From: Cepaea nemoralis
Taxonomy: Eukaryota > Mollusca > Gastropoda > Stylommatophora > Helicidae
Length of the DNA: 64,000 nucleotides
Assembly: GCA_014155875.1 (NCBI GenBank)
Contig: JACEFZ010027085.1
Location: 1 to 64,000 of the forward strand
Direction of reading: 5' to 3'
Below the pieces are notes generated by a model. That model was not told where the DNA came from and searched no databases. It was given only the letters and a program-made list of their open reading frames with translations. Below, one piece after another: positions 45,100 through 56,099 of the stretch (its first letter is position 1; every line of letters starts with the position of its first letter). The translations under genes were made by a program, and so were the position numbers.

Positions 45100-45640
45100 A
45101 CTTATTTCTATGAAACCAAAATGTGACATAGAAATAGAAGGGAAAATTCTTAACCAGGTGGATAAATTTAAATACCTAGGGACATTTATAACATCAGATA
45201 AAAAATGTACAACAGAGATTAAGAGCAGAATAGGGCAGGCAAAAGCTACATTTCAGAAAATGAAAAGTATCTTATGCAATAAGTCACTTTCAATGAATGT
45301 AAGAAAAAGAGTGCTGAAATGCTATACAGAACCAGTTTTGCTGTATGGAAGTGAATCTCGGAATGTAAATTAACAAATTAGGAAGAACTTAGAAGCAATA
45401 GAAATGTGGTGTTTGAGACGAATGTTGTGAATTCCTTGGACTGCCAGAGTAACTAACAACGATTGCCTGAAAGAGGCTAATGAAACTAGAACACTATATA
45501 CCACAATAAGAATGAATTAAACAGCTTTCTTTGGTCATGTGATGACAAGAGGGACATTGGAGAACATTGTGACAACTGGAAAGATCGAGGAGAAGAGAGG
45601 CAGAGGCAGACCCAAATAAAATGCTGGATGGATTGAGACG
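45100..45640 (+). pseudogene. Reverse transcriptase C-terminal fragment (intronic)
   Basis: The plus-strand frame contains IEGKILNQVDKFKYLGTFIT, KKMKSI-type thumb sequence and YTEPVLLYGSES, then a stop. It resumes with AIEMWCLRRML, FFGHVMTRGTLENIV and a GKIEEKRGRGRPK tail. It is the 3' end of a CR1/RTE-like element related to, but different from, 11,718-12,830. Confidence 0.85.
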
Positions 45641-45647
45641 GTGGCAT

Positions 45648-48040
45648 GGAGGTATATCCACCCTCACATGCCGGGGTCTACATCAATGACATTTGTTGAC
45701 CATATCCACCCTCACATGCTGGGTCTACATCAATGACATTTGTTGACCATATCCACCCGCACATACCGGGGTCTACATCAATGACATTTGTTGACCATAT
45801 CCACCCTCACATGCTGGGTCTACATCAATGACATTTGTTGACCATATCCACCCGCACATACCGGGGTCTACATCAATGACATTTGTTGACCATATCCACC
45901 CTCACATGCCGGGTCTACATCAATGACATTTGTTGACCATATCCACCCTCACATGCTGGGTCTACATCAATGACATTTGTTGACCATATCCACCCTCACA
46001 TGCTGGGTCTACATCAATGACATTTGTTTGACCATATCCACCCTCACATGCTGGGTCTACATCAATGACATTTGTTGACCATATCCACCCGCACCTATCG
46101 GGGTCTACATCAATGACATTTGTTGACCATATCCACCCTCACATGCTGGGTCTCTACATCAATGATATTGTTGACCATATCCACCCTCACATGCTGGGTC
46201 TACATCAATGACATTTGTTGACCATATCCACCCTCACATGCTGGGTCTACATCAATGACATTTGTTGACCATATCCACCCTCACATGCTGGGGTCTACAT
46301 CAATGACATTTGTTCGACCATATCCACCCTCACCTATCGGGGTCTACGCTGGTTGCTGAGGATGGGGACGGAGCGCTTATGGGAATGTCCCGAATGCTGT
46401 GATGTCGTTTCCTAGATCAATCAATCAATCCACCTGCAGATACCGGGTCTAACTCAGTGATATTGTTGACTATATTCACCCTCACATGCTGGGGTCTAAC
46501 TCAGTGTTATCTGTTGACCTATATCCACCGCACATGCCGACTTCTACATCAATGACATTTGTTGACCATATCCACCCTCACCTGCCGGGGTCCTACATCA
46601 ATGACATTTGTTGACCATATCCACCCGCACTATCGGGTCTACATCAATGATATTTGTTGACCATATCCACCCTCACATGCCGGGGGTCTATATCAATGAC
46701 ATTTGTTGACCATATCCACCCTCACATGCTGGGGTCTAACTCAGTGATATTTGTTGACTATATCCACCCTCACATGCTGGGTTCTAACTCAGTGTTATTT
46801 GTTGACTATATCCACCGCACATGCCGACTTCTACATCAATGATATTTGTTGACCATATCCACCCTCACATGCTGGGGTCTAACTCAGTGATATTTGTTGA
46901 CTATATCACCCTCACATGCTGGGGTCTAACTCAGTGTTATTTTGTTGACTATATCCACTGCACATGCCGACTTCTACATCAATCACCATTTGTTGCCATA
47001 TCCACCCTCACATGCCGACTTCTACATCAATCACATTTGTTGACCATATCCACCCTCACATGCCGACTTCTACATCAATGACATTTGTTGACCATATCCG
47101 ACCCTCACATGCCGGCTTCTACATCAATCACATTTGTTGACCATATCCACCCTCACATTCGGCTTCTACATCAATGACATTTGTTGACCATATCCACCCT
47201 CACATGCCGGGGTCTACATCAATGACATTTGTTGACCATATCCACCCGCACCTACCGGGGTCTACATCAATGATATTTGTTGACCATATCCACCCTCACA
47301 TGCTGGGGTCTAACTCAGTGATATTTGTTGACCATATCCACCCTCACATGCCGGGGACTACATCAGTGATATTTGGTTGACCATATCCACCCTCACATGC
47401 CGGGGTCTACATCAATCACATTTGTTGAACATATCCACCCTCACATGCCGGGGTCCTACATCAATCACATTTGTTGACCATATCCACCCTCACATGCCGG
47501 CTTCTACATCAATGACATTTGTTGACCATATCCACCCTCACATGCCGGGGTCTACATCAATGACATTTGTTGACCATATCCACCCGCACCTACCGGGGTC
47601 TACATCAATGATATTTGTTGACCATATCCACCCTCACATGCTGGGGTCTAACTCAGTGATATTTGTTGACCATATCCACCCTCACATGCTGGGGTCTAAC
47701 TCAGTGATATTTGTTGACCATATCCACCCTCACATGCCGGGGGACTACATCAGTGATATTTGTTGACCATATCCACCCCTCACATGCCGGGGTCTACATC
47801 AATGACATTTGTTGACCATATCCACCCTCACATGCTGGGTCTACATCAATCACATTTGTTGACTATATCCACCCTCACATGCTGGGGTCTAACTCAGTGA
47901 TATTTGTTGACTATATCCACCGCACATGCCGGCTTCTACATCAATCACATTAGTTGACTATATCCACCCTCACAAGCTGGGGTCTAACTCAGTGATATTT
48001 GTTGACCATATCCACCCTCACATGCCAGGGTCTAATTCAG
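45648..48040. repeat. 47-bp minisatellite, about 50 copies
   Basis: Unit CCATATCCACCCTCACATGC plus TGGGTCTACATCAATGACAT plus TTGTTGA, beginning at the 3' end of the preceding retroelement fragment. Subtypes: CATGCTGGGTCTACATCAATGACAT in the first kilobase; GGGGTCTAACTCAGTGATAT and CGACTTCTACATCAATCACA later, mixed. Single-base indels are frequent. Short open frames through it (VDHIHPHMLGSNS) are by-products. Confidence 0.96.
46345..46432. mobile_element. Short 3' fragment of a non-LTR element inside the minisatellite
   Basis: GCTGGTTGCTGAGGATGGGG ... TAGATCAATCAATCAATC interrupts the 47-bp array. It matches the insert at 21,632-21,721 at about 85-90% and ends in the same (TCAA)n tail. Only about 85 bp of the 3' end was copied. 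Confidence 0.75.
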
Positions 48041-48129
48041 TGGGGCTAGAACCTCATAGTGATGGTGACCACTGGTGTAAATTATCCTCGACTGCGGTGA
48101 GCAGCCAGTGGTTTTAATGCTTGCTATTT

Positions 48130-48215
48130 CAGTCATCTGATGTGGATCTGTCTTCTTTAATTGTTTGTTGAATCATCTGATGTGGATCTGTCTTCTTTAT
48201 TGCTTGATATTGAGT
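48130..48215. repeat. ~46-bp tandem repeat, about 2 copies
   Basis: Unit TCATCTGATGTGGATCTGTC plus TTCTTTATTGCTTGATATTGAG. The same repeat reappears at 53,085-53,200, beyond two retroelement copies. Confidence 0.85.
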
Positions 48216-49060
48216 CAACTTGTGAGATTCTTCCAGAACCCCTGCCGATCCCCCGCAATCTCATTCTTTCCACATATGGGTTCTCAATCTGTTTCCCCCC
48301 GCCTTCTCCACTTGGTCCCACAAGCGCACGACCACCTCCCCCTTGTCCATAGGCAAGATACCACCAAGAGGTGCATTGCCTGCTAGCCTATCAGCCTGTT
48401 CATTCCCCGTACACAGCCGCATGGCCGGGGCAAAATATCCATACAATTCTCACAATCTGTGACCTCTGAAGCGACGAGAGCCATTCTACACGAAACATTA
48501 CTTTCTCCACCTTGCTAAGCATATTCTTTGAATCCATAATGAACACGTGTGTTGCAGTAGTCTCCTCTAGCCATTGGAATGCCGCTGTTACTGCCCCAAC
48601 CTCCATTCTCATGCTGGAGGGCCGTAGTCTCATATGCCAGGCTCTCCGTTTTCAAGACATCGCCCATTAGCCTTTGCAAATAAAGCCCCAGCCACTAAGT
48701 CTGTTTCTCACCACTGACCCATCGGTGTAGATGACTATGTCACCTTGATGTGTGTTGCTTCTTTATTAGCTGTTGCGCTTCAAACTCAGTGCGGCCACTG
48801 CCCATTCTCTGCTCTCCTGACCCAATGTTATTATTACATTGTGCCAGTCCGTCATGTCATCCGGAACTTCAACCCACTCTCTTTCACGATTGATGATCTC
48901 CAGATCACACACCTGACTTATATAAAGTTCTTCCTGTGCCATCCAGGATCTGCCTCGTCTTAGTCTGTGACCCTTTACCATATCCATTGCTGCATACCGC
49001 GAGTGATCCATATCTGCTGCAACTCTCAGGTACCATTTGGCCTGAAGGTCCCTATGCCTC
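48216..49060 (-). pseudogene. RNase H-bearing non-LTR element, 3' part (copy 2)
   Basis: The minus strand from 49,060 down: KWYLRVAADMDHSRYAAMDM, GHRLRRGRSWMAQEELYISQ and VCDLEIINREREWVEVP, then RNase H segments (MRMEVGAVTAAFQWLEET, VFIMDSKNMLSKVEK, FCPGHAAVYG) and a KAPLGGILPMDKGE-like box near 48,350. Several frames. It closely matches the copy at 18,890-20,445 but without the 136-bp insertion, so it serves as that insertion's empty-site reference. 5'-truncated at about 49,060. Confidence 0.85.
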
Positions 49061-49145
49061 AGTGACGACATGAGGAAAGTACACAGTGACGACATGAGGA
49101 AAGTACGCAGTGACGACTTAAGGAATGTACTCACTGACGACAGTG
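49061..49145. repeat. 24-bp tandem repeat, 3-4 copies
   Basis: Unit AGTGACGACATGAGGAAAGT plus ACGC, at the 5' truncation point of the preceding element. Confidence 0.88.
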
Positions 49146-49995
49146 GCTATTAATAAAGAAGTAAAAGTAAATATCAAAGAGAGTAATAAGCCATATACAG
49201 TTAACATGTAGAATTACTACGATCGTCTAGTTCGCAGAAATATATAGCCTGTGTACATTTTAACAATGTAAACTTGCGGTTGAGTGTAGATGCATTGTAA
49301 GTTGTAACAATACATAAATATTTATAACATAAAGGTATAAGAAAAGCCAGACATTTTAAAGCTTTTCAGACGTGCCTGCCAGACAGAGAATATTAGGCTA
49401 AAAAGGTGGGCATGTCCTCTGTTTGCCGGACCGTGTGCAGCCCTACACTAACATAAGAGAAGCATTCTATGTCTGGGTGGATCTCACTCTGAACGTGATA
49501 GTAACATAGCCAGTAGCAACTCAACTCAACAATAAAACCCATTGCTTAATAATACTTTTTAATTTTCCTATTTATACCAAATGTGAAACTCAAGGGAACA
49601 GACCCTTACTCAACTCTGTAAAGGCATCATTCTAAAAAATAGAACGATTTAAAGAATCTTACATGTGAACAGTTGTGTGCATATGCGATGATAAGGAGAA
49701 TCTTCTGCGAAAAGTTGGCTCCTCCCGAGAAATAATTTGTGTAATTAATAAAGATGATCAGGTAAATAATCGGTGTGTAAATAATGTCTTTCTTTTAGTA
49801 TTGTGAAAAATGGTATCCATTGAATTCATATTTATTATTTAAAAATAGTTTTTTGGTCGTTTCACAAAGAGTAAGATCACTTATTGTCAGCTATTATGAA
49901 AAAAAATTGTGGTTTTATCTGGAACGATTCACATATAAAATTCCTTTGTACTCTTTTATTCGTTATGTCCTCGCGCTCCGCGCAGAACGTTTCAG
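49146..49995. other. Non-coding, no feature recognised
   Basis: AT-rich intronic sequence without a recognisable domain, array or TE terminus. Confidence 0.45.
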
Positions 49996-52700
49996 GGCAG
50001 GAAAAAAAGCTGGGAGCAGCCACCGTGGTGGAGTTTCGAGGTGGAGAAGGCTTGGGTGGATAAGCGTAGTGCTGTAAGGAGATGGCAAAATGCCAAGAAG
50101 AACAGAGCTGTCATCCTAGTCCCTGCTTGCACTTAGAAAGAGAGATGCACACAAAAGTAAGCTATTTCAAAAAACTGGTCAAGGTGGTTAAAAGCGAAAA
50201 ATGGGCAGAGGTGTGTCAAAGAGTAAGCACAGACAAGTCACTGAAATTGTTCTGGCGATACATAAAAGCATGAGTGGTGTAGTCAAGAATAAGAGCATTT
50301 CAGACTTCCAAGGTGCTGACCTCACCTGGCAGAGGACTGACGAGGACAAGGGCAAAGCCCTCTTTGAACGCTACCTTGAGCAGGGCAACCAGACAGACAT
50401 GGAGGCCGAAATCTGGCCAAGAGGTCACCTCAGACAGATGCAAGGCCCAGACACTTCGGAGGAAGACACAGTGACAGTGAAAGAAATCAAGGCTGTGCTT
50501 CGACGATCAAAAAACAGTGCTCCAGGTCCTGATGGCATAAGATACGACGACATAAATAGGTTGTACCGACAATGAGCTAGAGAAACTAGCAGACATGTAC
50601 AACAACAGTATAGGGAGTGCTAGCATCAAGGAGGAATGGTTACACAGCTATCTGATTCCCTTGCCGAAGCCTGACAAAGACACACAAAAATTCAGGGATA
50701 TCGAATTATAACCATGCAGAATACAATAGGCAAGCTGCTGGAGAAGGTAATTGCCAGGAAAATATCAAGCCAACTAGAGAGGCAAGGTGTTTTCCCACCT
50801 ACCCTGGGTGGGTACCGTCCAAAAAGAGAAACCTGGACCAATGCAGCAGTCTTTGCCCATGATGTCTATGAAGGTTTCCACTCAGGCACTGAAACCGTTG
50901 CTGGCAGCGATTGATCTTGAGGACGCATACAACAGAGTACCACTGGATTTTTTAATGTTTCAGCTTCTTGAACTAAACGTAAGTCCATTCCTCCTTAGTT
51001 GGATCGCTGCAGCCCTCTTACCAACGGAAAGTAGTTTTTAGATGTGGCAGTTGGACTTCGGAACCAACAACAATATATCCTGGCCTACCACAGGGATCAC
51101 CATTATCTCCGGTACTGTTCAACGCCTACACAGTGAGAATCACCAGTGAGCAGATCACTGGACCTGGCAGGACATTGTCGTATGCCGATGATGTTTTAGT
51201 GTATCGTCAGGGTAAGGATAGAGAGGAGGTTGCTGTGGAACTACAAACCGAACTCAATCGCATAAGTACTTGGTGTGATGAAGCTGGGGCAATGGTCAAC
51301 CCAACAAAGGCAACAGTGACTTGGTTTCTCGTTGAATAATCATATTGTCAACAATCCAACACCAACTGTAATGCTGTGTTCAGAGACGGTGGAAAGAACG
51401 CAGGCAATGAATTACCTGGGGATACGGTTTGATCGAAGCCTTGCTTATAATGTGCACATAGACCAGGTGATAACAAAGGCCAAGCGGGGTTTGGCAGCGA
51501 TGCGGGTGATGGCGGCAGCAAACTGTGAGCAGCGCCATCTATGTCTTCTGTACGAGGGGCTGGTCATGTCTGTTTTGGAGTATGCAATGGCAATCCTGAC
51601 TCTCAGCCATAAGCAGATAGAAAGGATGGAAAGGATACAGAATGAAGCTATGCGCATTATTCTTGGATGTACAAGAGATACAGCATGCAGGGCGATGCGC
51701 TACCTTCTTGATTTTCCAACCATTGAAGAGAGAATACAAGTTTGCAGGGCACGCGCCTACCTCAGAATTAACGCAAACACACAACATCCACTGCATAGTG
51801 AAATTAGGAAGGTGAAGGGCAGCAGGTTAAAAAGAGGACGGTCGTGGATGGGTCAAGCCGAAGACATTCTTCAACAGGTGTGTTCACTTGAGGACTTAGA
51901 ACCTGGCGAGGAGTGGGTGCAAGTGCCAACAGACTTCTGCACATCCTTTTCAGTTTGCATCCAACTAGATAGAAAATGCAGACAAGAAAATCCGGCTGCT
52001 GTTGAGGCTGAAGTACAAGCGTTGATTTTCGAGAATTCGCTAGACGGTGACGCGGTCATCTACACAGATGGGTCGGTCGTCCGACATGTGAGAAGCTCAT
52101 GGGCCTTTACAGCTCGGGCCGGAGGGAGAATTGTGAAGGAGGACTCTGGTGCTTTCACTGAAACCACAAGTAGCCTGACCATGGAAGTCATGGCAGTAAG
52201 TAAAGCAATAACATGGCTCGAGACACAGACATTCACTAGGGCTTGTTTCCTTAGCGACTCAATGAACATGATCAAGAGGATAGAGGAGGGGTCGATCCGA
52301 AGAGAATGGTTGCTGCCTCTGAAGCGGTCTCGGCTGGCAAAGATTAGTTTCATCTTCGTGCCAGGGCATGCGGGAGTACAAGGAAATGAGCGGGCTGACA
52401 AGCTCGCAGGTGAGGCTACTGTGGAGGGCGGACGCGCCATGGACCAGGCTGACATTCTGAATGCTCTACGAGAAGTGAGACTTTTGCGAGAACCAAGTGA
52501 TGACTGTGAATCTACAACAATGGCCAGACTGCGAGAGCAGCAAATTAAAAGAGGGGTGGCCAAACAAGAACACTACGCAGGAAGCCAAAGAAGATTGATA
52601 TAACCAACACAGAACTGGCGTCGTTAGCCGCTACACGCTGCGGGATTTGCTGAGGAGGGGATCCGAGCACTTATGGACTGAATGGTTCGATGTGCAACGA
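49996..52700 (+). pseudogene. RNase H-bearing non-LTR element, reverse transcriptase and RNase H (copy 3)
   Basis: Best copy of the family. Linker and fingers: EKAWVDKRSAVRRW, RRSKNSAPGPDGIRYDDI (about 50,520), a stop after RLYRQ. Then LLEKVIARKISSQLERQGVF, AAIDLEDAYNRVP (motif A), LSYADDVLVYR (about 51,185) and a further stop. 51,332-52,603 is open for 423 residues: NYLGIRFDRSLAYNVHID, thumb, GRSWMGQAEDILQQVC, then a complete RNase H with VIYTDGSVV, TMEVMAVSKAI, FLSDSMNMIK and VPGHAGVQGNERADKLAG, all catalytic residues present. The C-terminal Cys motif follows in shifted frame. The endonuclease and ORF1 are absent, so it is 5'-truncated. A CTAACTAACT tail lies near 52,725. Confidence 0.9.
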
Positions 52701-52725
52701 GGATGATCTGTCGACTAACTAACTA

Positions 52726-53084
52726 TTATGTCCCTTTGGAGCCCACATATTGGCAGCCCTATGTGAGTGAGAATGATGAACTTAATGTGGTTTATAGACA
52801 CACGTCTCCATGACGTAGATGCATTTCATAGACACCGGTCTTCATGAACTCCTGACTGCTACTATCTCTTACTATCACCTTTTCTCGGCTTGGGTCAGGA
52901 TGGGGGACGTGGTTTCTTCTAGCTTGACTTAAGTCGGTTGATCGGCGGCTTGACAAACCGACATCATAAACTCGCCGTTGTTTACAGAATCAGATCTCTG
53001 GCTCTAAATGTTAGCGCTACGCACAAACATGGAGAGCCGACGACTTCTGCCTATGCGCCGCCTTAGGCCCAATAGGAAAGACTA
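52726..53084. other. Non-coding, no feature recognised
   Basis: Sequence between the retroelement tail and the ~46-bp repeat. No open frame or repeat identified. Confidence 0.4.
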
Positions 53085-53200
53085 GATGGGGATGTGTCAT
53101 CTTTTATTGCTTGATGGTGAGTCATCTGATGGGATGTGTCACCTTATTGCTTGATATTGAGTCATCTGATGGGGATCTGTCATCTTTTATTAGTGGTGAT
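53085..53200. repeat. ~46-bp tandem repeat, about 2.5 copies
   Basis: Units with GAGTCATCTGATGGGGATCT and TTATTGCTTGATATT, the same family as 48,130-48,215. Confidence 0.85.
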
Positions 53201-53209
53201 ATTCTGTAA

Positions 53210-53860
53210 ATGACCTTGTTGATCATAATTGTTCTTCAGCACATGTAAGGACAAAAACTCATATCTTTTAAATATGAAATCAGTTGTTCTTCAGCACATA
53301 TATGACAAACTCATTTCTTTTAACCATTAATCCAACTGTTCTTCAGCACATATATGACAAAACTCATTTCTTTTAACATTAATTCAACTGTTCTTCAGCA
53401 AATATATGACAAAACTCATTTTTTTTAACCATTAATTCAACTGTTCTTCAGGCACATATATGACAAACTCATTTCTTTTAACCATTAATTCAACTGTTCT
53501 TCAGCACATATATGACAAACTCATTCTTTTAACCATTAATTCAACTGTTCTTCAGCACATATATGACAAACTCATTTCTTTTAACCATAATTCAACTGTT
53601 TTCAGCACATATATGACAAAATCATTCTTTTAACCATTAATTCAACTGTTCTTCAGCACATATATGACAAACTCATTTCTTTTAACCATTAATTCAACTG
53701 TTCTTCAGCACATATAAAAAGGACAAAACCCCACTTGTGTTAATAAATTGTTCTTCACACATGTAAGGACAAAAACTCATTTGTTTTAAACATGCAATCA
53801 GTTGTCTTCAGCACATGTATAAGGGACAAAGACTAATTTCTTTTAACCATGACATCACAC
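53210..53860. repeat. ~52-bp tandem repeat, about 12 copies
   Basis: Unit AATTCAACTGTTCTTCAGCA plus CATATATGACAAACTCATTT plus CTTTTAACCATT. Outer copies are more diverged (CACATGTAAGGACAAAAACT) and inner copies nearly uniform, the usual pattern of unequal exchange. It lies just upstream of an exon acceptor. Confidence 0.95.
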
Positions 53861-53921
53861 AGGTGGTGCAGATCTCCAAGGTTGTCTGTATGGTGATGGT
53901 TTTGTCTCTCTTGTATTTCAG

Positions 53922-54046
53922 TCAGGTGCAGAGATGATGTTTCCTCTGCAGGGATTCTACTGCAGCTTGTGCCTGAAAGTTCTCTGGGTGACATGGAAGA
54001 TGCTGCCAACCATCTGAAAGATGACCAGCACTATGACCAGTATATG
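53922..54046 (+). CDS. ZNF318-like gene, exon with second matrin-type zinc finger (frameshifted)
   Basis: 125 bp between acceptor TTGTATTTCAG and donor ATATG|GTGAGC. One frame opens with SGAEMMFPLQGFYCSLCLK, the Cys-x2-Cys half of a matrin-type finger with the conserved GFYC entry. A second frame gives GDMEDAANHLKDDQHYDQYM, the two-His half. The halves are one base out of register, between about 53,965 and 53,985, so a small indel or sequencing error is likely. The layout (acidic lead, F-P-x-Q-G-F-Y-C, then His-x5-His) resembles the second finger of ZNF318. 9.1 kb of TE-filled intron separates it from the previous exon found. Confidence 0.72.
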
Positions 54047-54452
54047 GTGAGCATCCTGTGTGAATTGTACCCTACCTTTTTTTTCGTATGTGTGTGCCTG
54101 TCATTAGCAGGAATGTTTAGCAACTGGGGACCCAAGATGGCAAACCGACGGGGATGTGACATGAAAACATAGCTTAATGCTGCTCTGTGAAAAAAAAAAG
54201 TATAAAATGTTGAGAGGGTCGACTTATTGCACTGGGTTTTACTCCACATAGCTCGGTCTCTTTCCGCAGAGTATACCAAGTATGCTTGGTCTTCTAGCAT
54301 TGTTTCCATTCTCATAGTACGGTCTACAGATGGTATCTATTGCATTCCTTCCCTCATCTTGAAAATTCTATGATTTCCAATCTGGAAATTCAATATGAAC
54401 ATTGGATGTATGTAGCCACAAAATACACAAATGCATTCATAAACAATCATTA

Positions 54453-55393
54453 CAAGGGCGAGTCAATAAGTAAGTCACACAGTTCTGTGTGATGGCCAGA
54501 CAAATGTAGTTTGGTGTTTTCTACAGTGTCATTACATGACAGCAACATCAAACTTTATATTCCCGTTCGTCACATGGTGCTAGGTGTCTCATATGCAATC
54601 ACAGCACATAAACAAAATGGCGACTGTACTTACAGAGTGTACAACCAAAGAGCAACATGCTGTGTGTGTTTTTTTTTTTTGTGGGCAAAAGGACTGCCTG
54701 CAAAGGACATTCATAAGGAAATGCTTCCTGTTTATGCTGACAAATGTTTGTCCCGTAAGCGGTGCATAGCTGGGTAGAAAAATTTTCTCAAGGACGCTCT
54801 AAAATTGTTGATGAAATCCGATCTGGTCGTCCTGTTGAGATTGCAACAGAAGCATCCGTGCAGCGGGTGGAGGAGATGATTAGAGGTGACAGGCGAGTAA
54901 CGATAGACTCTGTAGCATCTGCAATAGGGTGCTCACATGGTTCAGCATAGCAGCATTCGAAGAAAACTTCCAGGACTGCTGACTAAGGAGTGTTGCTTCT
55001 TCATGACAATGCCAGACCACATACGGCTCGATTAACTCAGGAGAAAATTAACCAACTAAGGTGGGAAGTTCTGGAACATCCACCTTACAGCCCCGACTTA
55101 GCCCCTAGCGATTTCCACCTTTTTGGTCCACTGAAAACCCACCTTGGCGGGAGACATTTCGCGAATGACGCCGAAGTTGAATGTGAAGTGAAAACGTGGT
55201 TTAGAAAACAGAGCATGCAGTTCTATGCAGCCGGTTTGGGAGGACTGATAAAACGATGGGATAAGTGCATCAATGTTGGTGTAAATTTTGTTGAGAAATA
55301 AAGGGACAATGTATGTATAAACTGTTTCAAGTTGTTATCATATTTAGTTATTTTTCTACAGCCATTTGTGACTTACTTATTGACTTCCCCTAG
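54453..55393 (+). mobile_element. mariner deletion derivative, copy 2, 941 bp
   Basis: Flanked by TA (54,451-54,452; 55,394-55,395) with 27-bp inverted ends (CAAGGGCGAGTCAATAAGTA / CTAGGGGAAGTCAATAAGTA). Encodes the helix-turn-helix part (WVEKFSQGRSKIVDEIRSGR), a stop, then the second and third catalytic residues: LLLHDNARPHTARL and YSPDLAPSDFHLF, with 34 residues between the Asps (DD34D, mariner type), ending FVEK. The first catalytic Asp region is deleted, so the copy is inactive. It is internally deleted at a different point from copy 1 but both break after GCTCACATGGTTCAGCAT. Confidence 0.92.
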
Positions 55394-55395
55394 TA

Positions 55396-56099
55396 AATAT
55401 AGTATCAGGTGGTTCGCTCCTGATGTGGAAACATTTTGGTCAATCATCCAGAGTTGTAATACATCTTCAGATGCACTTTATGCTTATGATTTACAGATGT
55501 TATGGTAGTTTGTTGTTGTCTTCTAATCTATCTTTCATGTCAAATTACAGTCTTCTTAATAAGTTAGCTAATTTCTTGTCTTTTCTTAGAATGTGACAGA
55601 TGTCAAAGTCATAATAAAAAAGACCAAGTATAAGTTAAGACCAGCTGTATATTCTAGAGTTCTTTGGATGAACTTCTTTAAAGTATGGGCAGTAATTACT
55701 TCACACATAATAATAGGTAATAAAATAGTTTCTTATTAACTTAGTAATGTGTCTTTAGTGTGGAGCTCTGAATAATGATTTGCATCTTTCTGTGTTACAT
55801 ATATTGTTGTAGATTTCAGTTTATTTATGTGTTTTCTCGTTTTTCTCCTCTTCGGATAAACCCATCCTTCTCCAGGTCCGCTCACATTTTTGAGTTTAAT
55901 ATCTTGTGTTCGTTTTTCTATTTCTGTTTCAGTAACTCTTCTTTTTTCCATAAATTATCACAGAGTCTGATTTGGTATACCATATATTTAGTACTCTGGG
56001 GGAATTTTATTCTCCAAACCTGCTTTCATATAATCAATGCTATTAGTTTCTTGTATTTTAACTTTATTTTTAGAACATCAGTGCCGAGTTGAATTCTTG
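55396..56099. other. Non-coding, no gene recognised
   Basis: AT-rich. A 71-residue minus-strand frame at 55,736-55,951 (NVSGPGEGWVYPKRRKTRKH) looks protein-like but matches nothing I can name. It could be a retroelement ORF1 scrap. Confidence 0.4.

Noticed and set aside
45648..48040. Regular repeats with variable parts, considered as a CRISPR array
   Set aside because: Units are contiguous 47-bp tandem copies without unique spacers, in an animal genome, with gradual divergence typical of a minisatellite.
52060..52563. 167-residue minus-strand frame
   Set aside because: Antisense of a complete RNase H domain on the plus strand.
55736..55951. 71-residue minus-strand frame with PKRRKTRKH
   Set aside because: Protein-like composition but no family, start context or continuation; kept only as a remark in the spacer entry.
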